The notes beneath the pieces are model-generated. The model saw nothing but the letters and a program-made list of their open reading frames with translations. It was not told the origin of the DNA and searched no databases. 64,000 nucleotides of DNA. It comes from an uncultured Cytophagales bacterium (lineage in GTDB: Bacteria > Bacteroidota > Bacteroidia > Cytophagales > Thermoflexibacteraceae). The translations under genes were made by a program, and so were the position numbers. Shown in pieces: positions 36,811-47,287 of this stretch. Position 1 is the stretch's first letter; every line of letters begins with the position of its first letter. The DNA lies in the NCBI GenBank assembly GCA_938039675.1, contig CALHUI010000003.1:434001-498000 (forward strand), in the 5' to 3' direction.

Positions 36811-39759
36811 TCAGAAGTTAAGCGATGCATTAACATAGTAGAACGCGCCGTTGAAGCCGAACTGGTTGGCATTTCGCGTAAACGGTGTTTGTCCGTTAAA
36901 GTAGGATGCATAATTGGTAAATACCCGGTCAGGATATACATCAAAAATGTTGTTGCCGCCCAGTGTAATGGCAAACTTATCGGTAACGTTATAAGTAATC
37001 ACTATGTCGGTAAGGGTTTTGCCACTGAAAGTCTGGCTGCGGTGCGGCAGGTTGGCCGGTTTTTCCCAAGCGGTAACAGGGCCAAAATAGTTAAAGCGCA
37101 CGGTCGTGCTAAGTTTTTTCCACTGATAACCCAATGATACAAGTACTTTTTCGCGGGGCTGACTGGTTTCTATCAGCGAAATGCTGATGGTATCGAGCAG
37201 TACGACAGGGCGCGCAGAGCCCTCCTGCAATTGCGAAGAGGTGGGCTTAATGCGACTAACTTGTGTGCGGTTCAGGGTCAGCGCTACGCTGGCATTAAAA
37301 CTCTTGCGCTCGTTGAAAGCGTGTTTGTAGGTAGTAACCCAGTCAATGCCCTGTGTGCGGGTGTCAATCTGGTTGGTGAAGAATGCCACTTCCTGAAAGC
37401 CCGGAAACAAATTGCGCAAAGCGGGAATATTATTGACAATCAGATTTTCGGTTATGATAATTCTGTCTTGAATATCAATCTGATATGCGTCGAGCGTAAC
37501 CAGCAGTTTGTCCTTGATATTGGCAGTTACTCCAAGGTTGTAGTTCCATGAGGTTTCGGCTTTGGGTTCGCTAATGCCTAATTGACGGAGGCGAGGCTCA
37601 TCGCTGCGCAACTGTTTAGTCTGGCGGATTTCGCCTGCCTGAACCGTAGAGGTGGTAACGCTATTAAAAATTTGTTGCAGCGAAGGCGCACGGAAACCAC
37701 GGTTGATAGAACTTCTGACAGAGAAACTTTCAGTCAGTTTGAGGCGAGTGGCCATTTTTCCCGAAAGATTGCTGCCAAAGTCGCTGTAATTTTCGTAGCG
37801 CAGTGCAACTGCGAAAAGGAATTTATCGGTAATATCCGATTCTACGTCTGCATAAATACCAATGTTGGAGCGTGTAGTATTGGTTTCGTCTTCGGGAGCA
37901 ATACCCGGGCGACCGCTAGAACCCGGCAGTTTGCCGCGTGTACGCGCCAAAGGCCCTACGAGGTAAGAGTTAGGGTCGCCGCGCACCAATTGGAAGCGGT
38001 CTACGCGGAATTGGCTGCCCAGCGCCACGTTAAAGGTCTTTGTACCTAAAAAGCCGATAAAGTTTTTAGACAGATTGACCTCTGTGGTGGTTTGTCCGAA
38101 CGCACTTTTGCCTACGTAAAAGTCACGGGGCGAATCTGCACCCATAGAGGGGTTGGACGTATTTTTTGCCTCCAAGTCCAGCGAGTTATAGCCGTAGCCT
38201 GTGCTGAAATCAAAATTCCACTCGCCGAACACTTGTTTGCGGATACCTACAACACCTGAGTAGTCAAGGGTTTTACCGGGCAGTATGGGTGAGTAACCGT
38301 CCGGCCATAAGTCTATATTGGAGTTGGCATTAGTAGGAATGGCATTGCGGAAAAATCCGAACGCTTTGATTTGCTTTTGAGAGTAGCCGCCAAAGCCATA
38401 CAGCATCCATTTGTTGCTAATGGGGTAGCCAAAGTTAGCAAAGCCCTGATAAACTGTGGTTTGGTTGCTTCCATACTGCGACACGCGGAATTCTCCATCT
38501 ACCGGCCATACGCCGCGTGCAGCACGGGTAGCACGTTCTACTTCGCGATTGGAGGAGTAAATGTTGCCATTGAACGGGTCGGAGCGGTCAGTGCCGTCGG
38601 CATGTTGATAGTGCAAAGTCAGGTTGAGGTAGCTTTTGTCTTTGCCTAATCGGAAACCATAGTTTACGCCAGCCATGTAAGTGGCACCGTCGCCTTTGGT
38701 AGTAATACCAAACTGAGACATAAATTTGCCTTTGTTTACACTCTTGTTCAGGCCAATATTGACAATACCGGCAATGGCATCAGAGCCGTATTGCGCTGCC
38801 GCACCGTCGCGTAGAATTTCCACGCGGTCAAGAGCAAGCGCCGGAATGGTGTTCATGTCCGTTACAACCGTTCCTTTACCAACCGTAATATTGAGATTCA
38901 ATGCTGAAAACTGATGACGGCGCTTGCCTTCAATCAGCACAAGCACTTGGTCGGGGGAGAGGCCGCGCAGCGTAGCAGGGTCGGCATAGTTGGCTACACC
39001 GTTGATACCGTATTTGGCAGAGTTGAACGAAGGCGAGGTAAATTGCAGCATTTGCCCCAGTTCTACCTGTCCTGTGTTTTGTAAGTCCTTGAAATTCAGT
39101 ACATCAATGGGTGCAGGACGTTCTACGTCGGTACGTGCAATATTGGAGCGTGAGCCTACGATAGCCACTTCGCTTAATTGAAGCGAAGCATCTTCCAGCG
39201 TAATGTTTAATGTTGTTTCATCGCCAATGGTTACTTCCTGTGTTTTGTAACCGATAAACGACAACACAAGCGTCTGGCCTTTGTCGGCATTAATGGTGAA
39301 GTTACCGTCGGTATCGGTGGTCGTGCCTTTGCTGGTTCCCTTGATAAGGATAGAAACACCCGGCATACCTTCGCCCGCCGCATTGGTTACTTTGCCCTTA
39401 ATGGGATTGTCGGGTAAAGCAGGTGAAAAATCCACAGGTAGGCTAAGGATAATTTGATTACCTTTGGCAGTGTAGGAAATGCCCATAGGCAACAATAATT
39501 TGTCCAATACTTCGGACAGCCGTTCGTTTTTTGCCTCCAAATTAATTTTCCGTTCTGCATGAATCGCTTTGGGGCTGTATATGAAACGCACATCGGCTGC
39601 TTTTTCTATTTGAGCGAGTGCAATTTTCATTTCTGCATTTTGAACGCTGACAGAAACATTTCGTTCCAGTAAATCCATACCGGCCAGAGAGGGCGCTTGC
39701 CAAAGCAGAATCGCAAGCAGAATAAACATGAATTGTGTAAGTAACTTTTTCATCTTCAT
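36811..39759 (-). CDS. TonB-dependent receptor with N-terminal STN and carboxypeptidase-D-like domains
   Basis: VSVQNAEMKIALAQIEKAADVRFIYSPKAI (STN); IKGKVTNAAGEGMPGVSILIKGTSKGTTTDTDGNF; RVEILRDGAAAQYGSDAIAGIVNIGL plug; C-terminal GAFYYVNASLNF. Confidence 0.95.
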   Translation of the reverse strand: MKMKKLLTQFMFILLAILLWQAPSLAGMDLLERNVSVSVQNAEMKIALAQIEKAADVRFIYSPKAIHAERKINLEAKNERLSEVLDKLLLPMGISYTAKGNQIILSLPVDFSPALPDNPIKGKVTNAAGEGMPGVSILIKGTSKGTTTDTDGNFTINADKGQTLVLSFIGYKTQEVTIGDETTLNITLEDASLQLSEVAIVGSRSNIARTDVERPAPIDVLNFKDLQNTGQVELGQMLQFTSPSFNSAKYGINGVANYADPATLRGLSPDQVLVLIEGKRRHQFSALNLNITVGKGTVVTDMNTIPALALDRVEILRDGAAAQYGSDAIAGIVNIGLNKSVNKGKFMSQFGITTKGDGATYMAGVNYGFRLGKDKSYLNLTLHYQHADGTDRSDPFNGNIYSSNREVERATRAARGVWPVDGEFRVSQYGSNQTTVYQGFANFGYPISNKWMLYGFGGYSQKQIKAFGFFRNAIPTNANSNIDLWPDGYSPILPGKTLDYSGVVGIRKQVFGEWNFDFSTGYGYNSLDLEAKNTSNPSMGADSPRDFYVGKSAFGQTTTEVNLSKNFIGFLGTKTFNVALGSQFRVDRFQLVRGDPNSYLVGPLARTRGKLPGSSGRPGIAPEDETNTTRSNIGIYADVESDITDKFLFAVALRYENYSDFGSNLSGKMATRLKLTESFSVRSSINRGFRAPSLQQIFNSVTTSTVQAGEIRQTKQLRSDEPRLRQLGISEPKAETSWNYNLGVTANIKDKLLVTLDAYQIDIQDRIIITENLIVNNIPALRNLFPGFQEVAFFTNQIDTRTQGIDWVTTYKHAFNERKSFNASVALTLNRTQVSRIKPTSSQLQEGSARPVVLLDTISISLIETSQPREKVLVSLGYQWKKLSTTVRFNYFGPVTAWEKPANLPHRSQTFSGKTLTDIVITYNVTDKFAITLGGNNIFDVYPDRVFTNYASYFNGQTPFTRNANQFGFNGAFYYVNASLNF

Positions 39760-39794
39760 TATATGTATTTAGGTTGAGTAAAGCAAATGGCGTA

Positions 39795-40766
39795 TCAGTC
39801 GCACCCCGCCCCGACAATCAGGATGGTTGTGCCTTTAATTTGGTAAGATGCGCCGATGGCTTGTGCTACCGCATCTAATTGCGCATACATATCCATCTGA
39901 CTGAGGTTGCCGGTGAGGTTACAGTTGGCTAACCTATTGTTTTCCAGCGTAATTTGAATCTGATAGGTCGTCTGTAAGTCGTTGATAACTTCCGGCAAGG
40001 GGGTTTCTTCGTAATTGAATGCAGGGGGGGTGGCTGTTACCGGTATGGGTTTTTCTACCAGTGCCGTAACAAAGTGCTGCTGTTCGGCATAATAAACCAC
40101 CTTTTGATTAGGGGTAAGCAGTACGCCGTTGTTCTTGTTATTGACCGAATAACGTTCCGAAACGGCCACTCTGCCTGTTCGCACAGCTACTTCGGTTTTG
40201 GACTCTGCTGTTTGGCGAACAAAAAAACTTGTGCCTAAAACTTTGATTGCCAAGTCATTGGTTTTTACATAGAAAGGCTGAGCAGGCCGGTGGGTAATAT
40301 CAAAAAAAGCATCACCTTCCAGCAAGACTTCCCGAATCGTATCGGCAAACACATCGGGGAATTGCAAACGGGCTCTGCTGTACAGGATTACCTTACTGCC
40401 ATCCGGGAGGAGTAATTGTTTGGGCTTGCGGTCAGTATTGGCTATGCGAAATTGTTCCGCAGGAGTTTTGTTAAAATAATACCAGCCTGAAAAACATACG
40501 ATTAGCAGTGCTACGGAAGCAGCTATGCGCAACCACATTCGGTTGTAAAGCGGTTTTACGGGTGCAGCGGGTTGTCCGGTTTGCAGCATAATGCGGCTCC
40601 ACATGCGGTCGGTGATGTGCTGCCATTCTTCATCCGATACTGCCGACTGTGGTCGGTCTTCTTTCCATGCCTCAAACCATTGCTCAGCCATTAAACGCTC
40701 CTGCTCTGTACAGATGCCGTTTAAATACCGCTGTAAAAGCTGATTAAGAGCCTGCTTGTTCATCAT
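39795..40766 (-). CDS. FecR family protein (anti-sigma regulator)
   Basis: DRKPKQLLLPDGSKVILYSRARLQFPDVFADTIREVLLEGDAFFDITHRPAQPFYVKTNDLAIKVLGTSFFV; C-terminal FNYEETPLPEVINDLQTTYQIQITL. Confidence 0.93.
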   Translation of the reverse strand: MMNKQALNQLLQRYLNGICTEQERLMAEQWFEAWKEDRPQSAVSDEEWQHITDRMWSRIMLQTGQPAAPVKPLYNRMWLRIAASVALLIVCFSGWYYFNKTPAEQFRIANTDRKPKQLLLPDGSKVILYSRARLQFPDVFADTIREVLLEGDAFFDITHRPAQPFYVKTNDLAIKVLGTSFFVRQTAESKTEVAVRTGRVAVSERYSVNNKNNGVLLTPNQKVVYYAEQQHFVTALVEKPIPVTATPPAFNYEETPLPEVINDLQTTYQIQITLENNRLANCNLTGNLSQMDMYAQLDAVAQAIGASYQIKGTTILIVGAGCD

Positions 40767-40831
40767 CTTACGGTGTTTCTAACCATAAGAAACGCAAGCA
40801 GGCTGTATCCCTAAACTCGGAAGAAAATTTT

Positions 40832-43800
40832 TTATTGTTCAGTAATTACCTGTACCCAGCCGCGGCAGGTTTTTCCTTCGGGCGAGGTGAGCAGGTAGAA
40901 GTAAGTAGCGCTTGTACCTTCGCCTGCCCAGTCGTTGCGATAATTGGACGATTCAAAAACAGATTTGCCCCATCGGTTGAATATTTGCAATTTCCAATTG
41001 TCTCGAATGTTGTTAATAACGAAGAAGTCATTTTTACCGTCATTGTTGGGCGTAATCACATTGGGCGGCAGGATGTTTTCTATAGGGATTTCAATGGTGC
41101 GCGTAGCCGTACATGCGCGATTGCTAGCCGTCAATGTGATGCGATACACACCGGAACGCGGATAGGTTACAGTGCCCGGTGTTTGTCCGTTGAATGTTAC
41201 GCCGTTGTCTAACGACCATACAAAATTGGTTGCATTGGTAGTGCGGTTGATGAGTTGCAGTGTTCCGGGGCTGCCGCACTCTGCCGACGTAACAGCTTCA
41301 AAGTCAATGTTAATGGCCTGAAAAACTTCTATGGTTACGGCAGTATCTAAAAAGCATCCGCCTGCATCAAAAATACGCACTTGGTAGCGTGTGGTTTGTG
41401 TAGGTCGGGCAATGGGGTTGGCAATATTGGGATTGCTCAAACCTGTGGCAGGTGTCCACTGATAGCGTGCGCCGCCTGTGGCATTCAATTGCGCAGATTC
41501 ATTGGAGCAAATAAGCGTATTGGGGCTAAGCGTAATACCTGCGCGGAACAGCGCCTGATTAAACCCATTGACATTGACAAAGGCACTGTCGCGGGCAATA
41601 CATCGTCCGTTGCGCACCGTCAAACGAATCAGGTAGCGCCCATTGGCGGCGTATTGTTGCGGCGGCGGCTGAAAGCCTTCAAAGGTTCTGCCATCGCCGA
41701 AGTCCCATGTGTAAGTTTCGCCGTTGTTGGTGCCGTTGTTGGTGATGCGTACCAACGGATTGGGTTCGCATTGTCCTTCTACTGCTGTCGTAAAGCGCGC
41801 TACCGGTTGCGGCACAACAGTTACGATAAGAAAAGTATCACGGATGCAGCCGCTCTCGGCTTCTACCCGTAAGTTATAGCGGGTGGTTTGTTGTGGCGAT
41901 GCGATGGGGTTGGCAATATTGGGATTACTCAAACCTGCAGCAGGTGTCCAAGTGTAGCGTGTGCCGCCTGTGGCTGTTAATTGTACCGATTCTCCGCTGC
42001 AAATAGTCGGCGGTGCGTTCAGCGACACTGCCAACTGCGTACTGATTCGCACCGTGGCCGTGTCGCGGCTGATGCAGTTACCTTCAATGGCGGTGAGAAT
42101 AATGCGATAAGTACCCGGGCGCTCATAGCGGAAAATAGCAGGCTGTCGGCCAGAGAAAGTCCTGCCGTCGCCAAAGTCCCATTCAAAACGCTCGCCTCCC
42201 GTAGAGTTATTAGTAATGCGCACAAAAGTTGCAGGGTCGCAAGGGTCGGCTAACTGTGCGTTAAAAGCAGCCTGCACATTGCGCACCGTTACTGTAACGG
42301 TTGTGTCATATGTACATCCGGTAGGGCTGGTCGCGCGCAGGCGATAGATGGTAGTTTGCGTAGGTCGGGCAATGGGGTTGGCAATATTGGGATTGCTCAA
42401 ACCCGTAGCCGGCGACCATGTGTAGGTGCTGCTCGGGTCGCGAGTATCGGCAGAAAGTTGTACGGTTTCGCCGCGACAAATAGGCTGAGGCGCAACCAGT
42501 CGGAGTTGCCCCGGACGCACCCGAACCGTATCAAAAGCTTGTGCCGGACGACACAGAACATCGCTTTCTGCTGTCAGTTGGATGGCGTAGCGCCCTTCGT
42601 TGGGGAATACAAAGCGTGCATCGCGGACAGTTGAAGTAAATACAACGGTATTAGTTGCCAAATCGCGGACTTCCCAACGGAAGCGAGTGGCGTTGGTGCT
42701 GCGGTTCGGAAAGCGAAAGTCGGCAGGTGCACAGAGTTCTTTGGTGGGGTTGCCTGCTGCGTCGGTTGTCAGGAAGGCTGCGCGCAGTTCGTCTATGTCA
42801 ATTTTAAAAGCTGCATTGTTGCAACCTGTTGCCGATGCGCGGTTGGAGGTAGCCCAAACCCCGGGCGTAGTAGGGAAGCTGTTGCTTCGGCAGGCACAAA
42901 CCGAGTGGTAGATAACTCCATTTTTATCAAAACGACTGGTGCCGCCGTCCACATGGTCGCCGTCGTCCAAGCTGTTTCCGCCGATGTAGGTGCCGTAAAT
43001 GAGTGAGCGCGCATTGCTGCTAAGTACGGCAATGTAGAAATCATCACCTGCAAAAGCAGAGGCTTTGATAGCATCGGGAGTAACGGGCATGCCTGTAACG
43101 GAAGTTGCTTGACCTGCCACAGAACCCGGATAAGGCGGGAAGTTATTGGTGAAGCCTCCCCAGCCGGCCAAGTAAATATTGCCGCATTCATTCACCAAAA
43201 AAGCGGTAGGCGATATATCGGGCCTGCCGCGCGAAGCTCCTATAACGGTTGAAAACAAAGTGCGGTTTAGTGTTGGCGGCAAGGCGTGGATAAATTGCCC
43301 ACTGCCTGCGTTGGCATATACACCTGCCGTAACGGGATATGTGCCTACGGTAGTACCAAATACGTAAACGTTGTTCTGCCGGTCTAAGTCTAACAAATAG
43401 GCTTGGTTGAAATTATTTGTACCCAAAAATGTACTATTCAGCAGTACACCTGCCGATGACAACCTGACAACGAAGCCGTCGGTTGCACCTGCATAGGTAT
43501 TGATTAAAGCACTCGGTGTGATAGGGAAACTGGTACTGGTAGTTCCGCCGCAAACCAGTACTTCACCTGTTGAAGCAATGCGAAGACTGTAAGCCGCATC
43601 AAAACCGTTTCCGCCAAGGTAGGTGCTCCAATCCAATATGCTCAAAGTCGGATTCATACGAAATACCACGCCATCAGTTGCGCCGCTGAGCGTGTTGGCA
43701 AAAGCATTGCGCACAGGGAAGTTTGTAGAACGCGTACAGGAAGCGATGTAAACATTATCATTGGCATCTACTACTACCTCGCCGCGCAGTTCATCACCAT

Positions 43801-45130
43801 AGTTGCGAATCAGCGGGGAAAATAAGGTAATGCCTTGGATTTCGCGGAGGTTTACCCCGTCGTTACCCGTGCCGCCAACATAGGTAGAGGCTAATAATTG
43901 ATTGCCAAGATTGTTGAGAATACTGATAAAAATGTCAGAACCTGCCAAATATTGCATGCCGCCGATGGGTTCGTGCGCTACTCCTCCGTTATATGTGCGG
44001 TCAAAGGCGGTGATGGTGGTAGGAAAATTGGCAGAGCCGGTAGTACCGAAAATTATGAGTTGATTGCGGTTATTAACAATCATGCTGTGCGGAATTTCCG
44101 TATTGCCGCCGCCTAAAAAAGTGGAAAAAAGCAAGTTGCGGCCGTCGGGGCTGAATTTCTGAACGGCAACATCTACCAATTCGCCAAATACCACCTGAAA
44201 TGCGCCAATAGTAACAGGAAAATTTCTACCGAAAATAGTACCGCCTGTGTAGGTATTACCCTCGCTGTCAAAAGTGGCGCAGTTGCCCCAGTTGTCGCTG
44301 ATAGAGCCTGAGTAAGTTGAAAATACAAGGCGCGGGTCTATAATGAGCGGATAGTTGGCGTTGTAACCTTGTGGAAAATCAAAACGCAGTACATCGCCGT
44401 CTAATACAAAACGCGAAGGGACTTCTACTTCTGCTCCGTCAATTACCTGAAAAGTGTAGGGTTTATATTCGGTAATGGTTTGCAACGACGATTGTACGAT
44501 TAGGTTGCCGTTGGTTTCCAGCTTGATGCCTGTTGCACCCTCATAGCGCAAGGCAATGTGCATGGGGTTGGCTTGGGGAGCTACCTCAAACTCATATTTT
44601 AATGCTGCACTGTTCGTAAAAATGCGCATATCAATCCCTTCATAGAGTTGTTTATAGCGCACTTCGGCGTATGATTTTACGTTGGTTGCCCAGCGGCGCT
44701 CATCCGAACCGATAAAGTAGTTTTGTAGGGCAGATGCAGGCAGCAGGCCGTTGATTTGAGGTGAAGGATTTGCATTGACAAAATGCACCCGCACACCGTG
44801 TGCTTGTATGGTTCTGACGGGTATCGGGGCAGCCTGTTCCGTGCGCGAAAGTTGTGATATGCCCGAATCGTTCCCAAGATTCCTGCCGTGTTTGAGGTCA
44901 TTGACGCGTTGTTGGTCGTAGAAACCGTAGTGTATTCCATTGTTCATTAGGAAGAAAAAGCCGGCAGGAATATCTGCCCGATAGCGGATTTGCTGTTCCC
45001 ACTGACCTTTGTTCTCTGTAAACAGGTACGCATGTTCAGTTTGTTGCAGTCTTCTGCCGAATCCCTCACCTGCCTGCAAATGGAGAATAACACCTGAAAA
45101 AATCAACCAAAAGAAGCATAACGTTCTCAT
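40832..45130 (-). CDS. Very large secreted protein: SBBP-like repeats, PKD domains, T9SS gliding-motility-type C-terminal sorting domain
   Basis: AYLFTENKGQWEQQIRYRADIPAGFFFLMNNGIHYGFYD; STYLGGNGFDAAYSLRI; ETYTWDFGDGRTFEGFQPP; C-terminal PPNVITPNNDGKNDFFVINNIRDNWKLQIFNRWGKSVFESSNYRNDWAG...TYFYLL. Confidence 0.9.
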   Translation of the reverse strand: MRTLCFFWLIFSGVILHLQAGEGFGRRLQQTEHAYLFTENKGQWEQQIRYRADIPAGFFFLMNNGIHYGFYDQQRVNDLKHGRNLGNDSGISQLSRTEQAAPIPVRTIQAHGVRVHFVNANPSPQINGLLPASALQNYFIGSDERRWATNVKSYAEVRYKQLYEGIDMRIFTNSAALKYEFEVAPQANPMHIALRYEGATGIKLETNGNLIVQSSLQTITEYKPYTFQVIDGAEVEVPSRFVLDGDVLRFDFPQGYNANYPLIIDPRLVFSTYSGSISDNWGNCATFDSEGNTYTGGTIFGRNFPVTIGAFQVVFGELVDVAVQKFSPDGRNLLFSTFLGGGNTEIPHSMIVNNRNQLIIFGTTGSANFPTTITAFDRTYNGGVAHEPIGGMQYLAGSDIFISILNNLGNQLLASTYVGGTGNDGVNLREIQGITLFSPLIRNYGDELRGEVVVDANDNVYIASCTRSTNFPVRNAFANTLSGATDGVVFRMNPTLSILDWSTYLGGNGFDAAYSLRIASTGEVLVCGGTTSTSFPITPSALINTYAGATDGFVVRLSSAGVLLNSTFLGTNNFNQAYLLDLDRQNNVYVFGTTVGTYPVTAGVYANAGSGQFIHALPPTLNRTLFSTVIGASRGRPDISPTAFLVNECGNIYLAGWGGFTNNFPPYPGSVAGQATSVTGMPVTPDAIKASAFAGDDFYIAVLSSNARSLIYGTYIGGNSLDDGDHVDGGTSRFDKNGVIYHSVCACRSNSFPTTPGVWATSNRASATGCNNAAFKIDIDELRAAFLTTDAAGNPTKELCAPADFRFPNRSTNATRFRWEVRDLATNTVVFTSTVRDARFVFPNEGRYAIQLTAESDVLCRPAQAFDTVRVRPGQLRLVAPQPICRGETVQLSADTRDPSSTYTWSPATGLSNPNIANPIARPTQTTIYRLRATSPTGCTYDTTVTVTVRNVQAAFNAQLADPCDPATFVRITNNSTGGERFEWDFGDGRTFSGRQPAIFRYERPGTYRIILTAIEGNCISRDTATVRISTQLAVSLNAPPTICSGESVQLTATGGTRYTWTPAAGLSNPNIANPIASPQQTTRYNLRVEAESGCIRDTFLIVTVVPQPVARFTTAVEGQCEPNPLVRITNNGTNNGETYTWDFGDGRTFEGFQPPPQQYAANGRYLIRLTVRNGRCIARDSAFVNVNGFNQALFRAGITLSPNTLICSNESAQLNATGGARYQWTPATGLSNPNIANPIARPTQTTRYQVRIFDAGGCFLDTAVTIEVFQAINIDFEAVTSAECGSPGTLQLINRTTNATNFVWSLDNGVTFNGQTPGTVTYPRSGVYRITLTASNRACTATRTIEIPIENILPPNVITPNNDGKNDFFVINNIRDNWKLQIFNRWGKSVFESSNYRNDWAGEGTSATYFYLLTSPEGKTCRGWVQVITEQ
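41400..41443 (-). repeat. 44-nt exact repeat copy 1 inside the T9SS protein gene
   Basis: gtaggtcgggcaatggggttggcaatattgggattgctcaaacc, identical at 42360-42403. Confidence 0.85.
42360..42403 (-). repeat. 44-nt exact repeat copy 2 inside the T9SS protein gene
   Basis: Identical to 41400-41443, 960 nt apart; a diverged third copy lies near 41903-41943. Confidence 0.85.
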
Positions 45131-45142
45131 TATCAACATTTT

Positions 45143-46093
45143 TTATTGTTGGTAAATTAGCAGTGAAATGTAGGCGATGTATATGATAAGCAGCATGCCT
45201 CCTTCCCACCGGTCAATGCGTCGGCCTTTACCGATAAAGAGAAATGCGAACATGGCAATGCTGATACCTATGTTAATCAAAAGTTCCGTATTCATGGCAG
45301 GGTTAAAAGGCAGCGGTGTAACAACTGCGCTTGTACCCAAAATAAGAAATATGTTCATAATATTCGAACCCACCACATTGCCAATGGCGATATCGGAGTT
45401 TTTTTTGTAGGCCGCAACAGCAGAAGTAGCGAGTTCGGGCAGTGATGTACCTGCGGAAATGATGGTCAGCCCGATAACGGCTTCACTTACTTGGAAAGCA
45501 CGCGCCATTGCTATGCCCCCCTCTACAATCCATCTTCCCCCAACCATAAGCCCGCCAATGCCCAACAGAATATAGACAATGGATTGGTAAAGCGGCAAAA
45601 CAGCTATCGGTTTGCCGGAGTCGGTATCGGAGCGGGCAACATCGGTGATATAATACATAAATATGCCAAAGAAACAAAGCATCAAGAGCCCTTCGGAGCG
45701 AGAAATAACCGAAACCGCTTCACCATTGAATAAGGTATCATTGGCAACCAACCATGCTACAACGGCAGCCAGCAGACAAAGCGGTATTTCTTTCCAAATG
45801 GTATTGTGTTTAACATCAATGGGGTTGAGTACTGCCGACAGCCCCAAAATTACCATTACATTAAAAATATTGCTGCCAATGGCATTGCCAATAGCCATGT
45901 CTGTGCTGCCCTGTATGCCTGCCGTGAGATTGACAATCATTTCGGGGGCGGAAGTGCCCAGCGCAACAATGGTGAGACCGATGGTCAAATCGGAAACATT
46001 AAAGCGTTTGGCCAATGAAGAAGCGCCATCTACCAACCAATTAGCGCCAAAGATGAGCAGGAATATACCTACTGCAAACAGAAAATACGTCAT
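45143..46093 (-). CDS. Calcium/sodium antiporter (CaCA family)
   Basis: LTIGLTIVALGTSAPEMIVNLTAG...IGNAIGSNIFNVMVILG and EAVIGLTIISAGTSLPELATSAVAA...IGNVVGSNIMNIFLILG duplicated alpha motifs. Confidence 0.95.
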   Translation of the reverse strand: MTYFLFAVGIFLLIFGANWLVDGASSLAKRFNVSDLTIGLTIVALGTSAPEMIVNLTAGIQGSTDMAIGNAIGSNIFNVMVILGLSAVLNPIDVKHNTIWKEIPLCLLAAVVAWLVANDTLFNGEAVSVISRSEGLLMLCFFGIFMYYITDVARSDTDSGKPIAVLPLYQSIVYILLGIGGLMVGGRWIVEGGIAMARAFQVSEAVIGLTIISAGTSLPELATSAVAAYKKNSDIAIGNVVGSNIMNIFLILGTSAVVTPLPFNPAMNTELLINIGISIAMFAFLFIGKGRRIDRWEGGMLLIIYIAYISLLIYQQ

Positions 46094-46158
46094 ATTTTGC
46101 GTGTAAGAATAGGCTAATTTAATGGCTTCGGTTTGTTATTTCACTATTGGGCAATTTT

Positions 46159-47256
46159 TTAGGGCAGCCGCTCCGGCAACCAATACGTTAATTTGCCGTA
46201 GGTGCGTTGCAAAATACCCTGCAAATCAGTGGCAGTGTTGCCTGCGGAGGCAGGGCGTAAATTTTTGAGCCGGTAGATACTAAAAAGCGAGGCAGGAACG
46301 CTTGCAGCGGAAATCTCAAGCAGGTCGGCGATGGGGTCGCCCAGCAGAAAGCGCATATAGGAAGGAACGAAGCCTTTCATTTGCATCAGCGGAGAAACTG
46401 TTACATTTTCCTCTATGCTGTTAATCAGTGCACGGGTGAGTGCCTTGCCTTCGGGCGAAGGTCGGAACTGCCGTTGCGCAATGGCACGGTCTAAATGTGC
46501 GGCTACTCTTTCATCGGCAGGCAACAGTTGCTCTTGTACACCCAAAAAATGCCCGATGACGTTCCACAAATGAATAAATGCAGCGGCCTGTTCATGTGCA
46601 ATGGCATAACCTATTTTTCGCAAACCCTGTATGATGATGAACGAAAAAGCCAGATTCGTGCCTGCCATATCTTCCTGATTCACAGGGACTCCTAATTGCT
46701 CATTGTTCCATTTACCCAAACGGCGGATGTGATAGCGCACAGCAGCGTGCATCAGTCTGACGGTAACAACTGTGCGCATTGCCTGCGGCATTTGTGTTTG
46801 GGCTATGTTAAATATATCATCATTATGTACGGTAAAGACAAATTGAGCAGTTTCTGCCAATCGGCGGCGTGTATCTTCTGCAATGCGTCGGGTGCGATGC
46901 AACACTTTTGCACCGTCGGCAGCAGCATAGCAATAGGGCAAAGACAATAAGCCAAGCAACAGCATAATGTCTTCCGCATATCGGCGGAAAAATGTTCTAC
47001 CCGTTTGTAATTGCCGGTCGTTTGCCCAGTCGGGCATTTGTTGATAGTGCAGCCAAAACGGATGCTCGGGATACAACATCAGGGGTAGGGGCGTGTTTTT
47101 TTCGGAAGCCCATTGATGAAGCGCCGGCAATGCTTGGCGCGGGCTGTCTTCAAGCAGTAAAGAGATAAAAGCATCGGCAGGCGCATCGCCCTGCTGACGC
47201 ATAGCTGTCAGCCACTCGTTAATATTGCTTCGAGTAAAACGTTGGATGGTAAGCAC
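46159..47256 (-). CDS. Oxygenase MpaB-like (DUF2236) protein
   Basis: MRTVVTVRLMHAAVRYHIRR...GVPVNQEDMAGTNLAFSFIIIQGLRKIG pattern. Confidence 0.65.
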   Translation of the reverse strand: MLTIQRFTRSNINEWLTAMRQQGDAPADAFISLLLEDSPRQALPALHQWASEKNTPLPLMLYPEHPFWLHYQQMPDWANDRQLQTGRTFFRRYAEDIMLLLGLLSLPYCYAAADGAKVLHRTRRIAEDTRRRLAETAQFVFTVHNDDIFNIAQTQMPQAMRTVVTVRLMHAAVRYHIRRLGKWNNEQLGVPVNQEDMAGTNLAFSFIIIQGLRKIGYAIAHEQAAAFIHLWNVIGHFLGVQEQLLPADERVAAHLDRAIAQRQFRPSPEGKALTRALINSIEENVTVSPLMQMKGFVPSYMRFLLGDPIADLLEISAASVPASLFSIYRLKNLRPASAGNTATDLQGILQRTYGKLTYWLPERLP

Positions 47257-47287
47257 GTTTTTTTAACATGCTGTTGTCTGCATTTGT

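Noticed and set aside
42019-42225. Short plus/minus ORFs within the T9SS protein gene
   Set aside because: Alternative-frame readings of repetitive PKD-coding DNA
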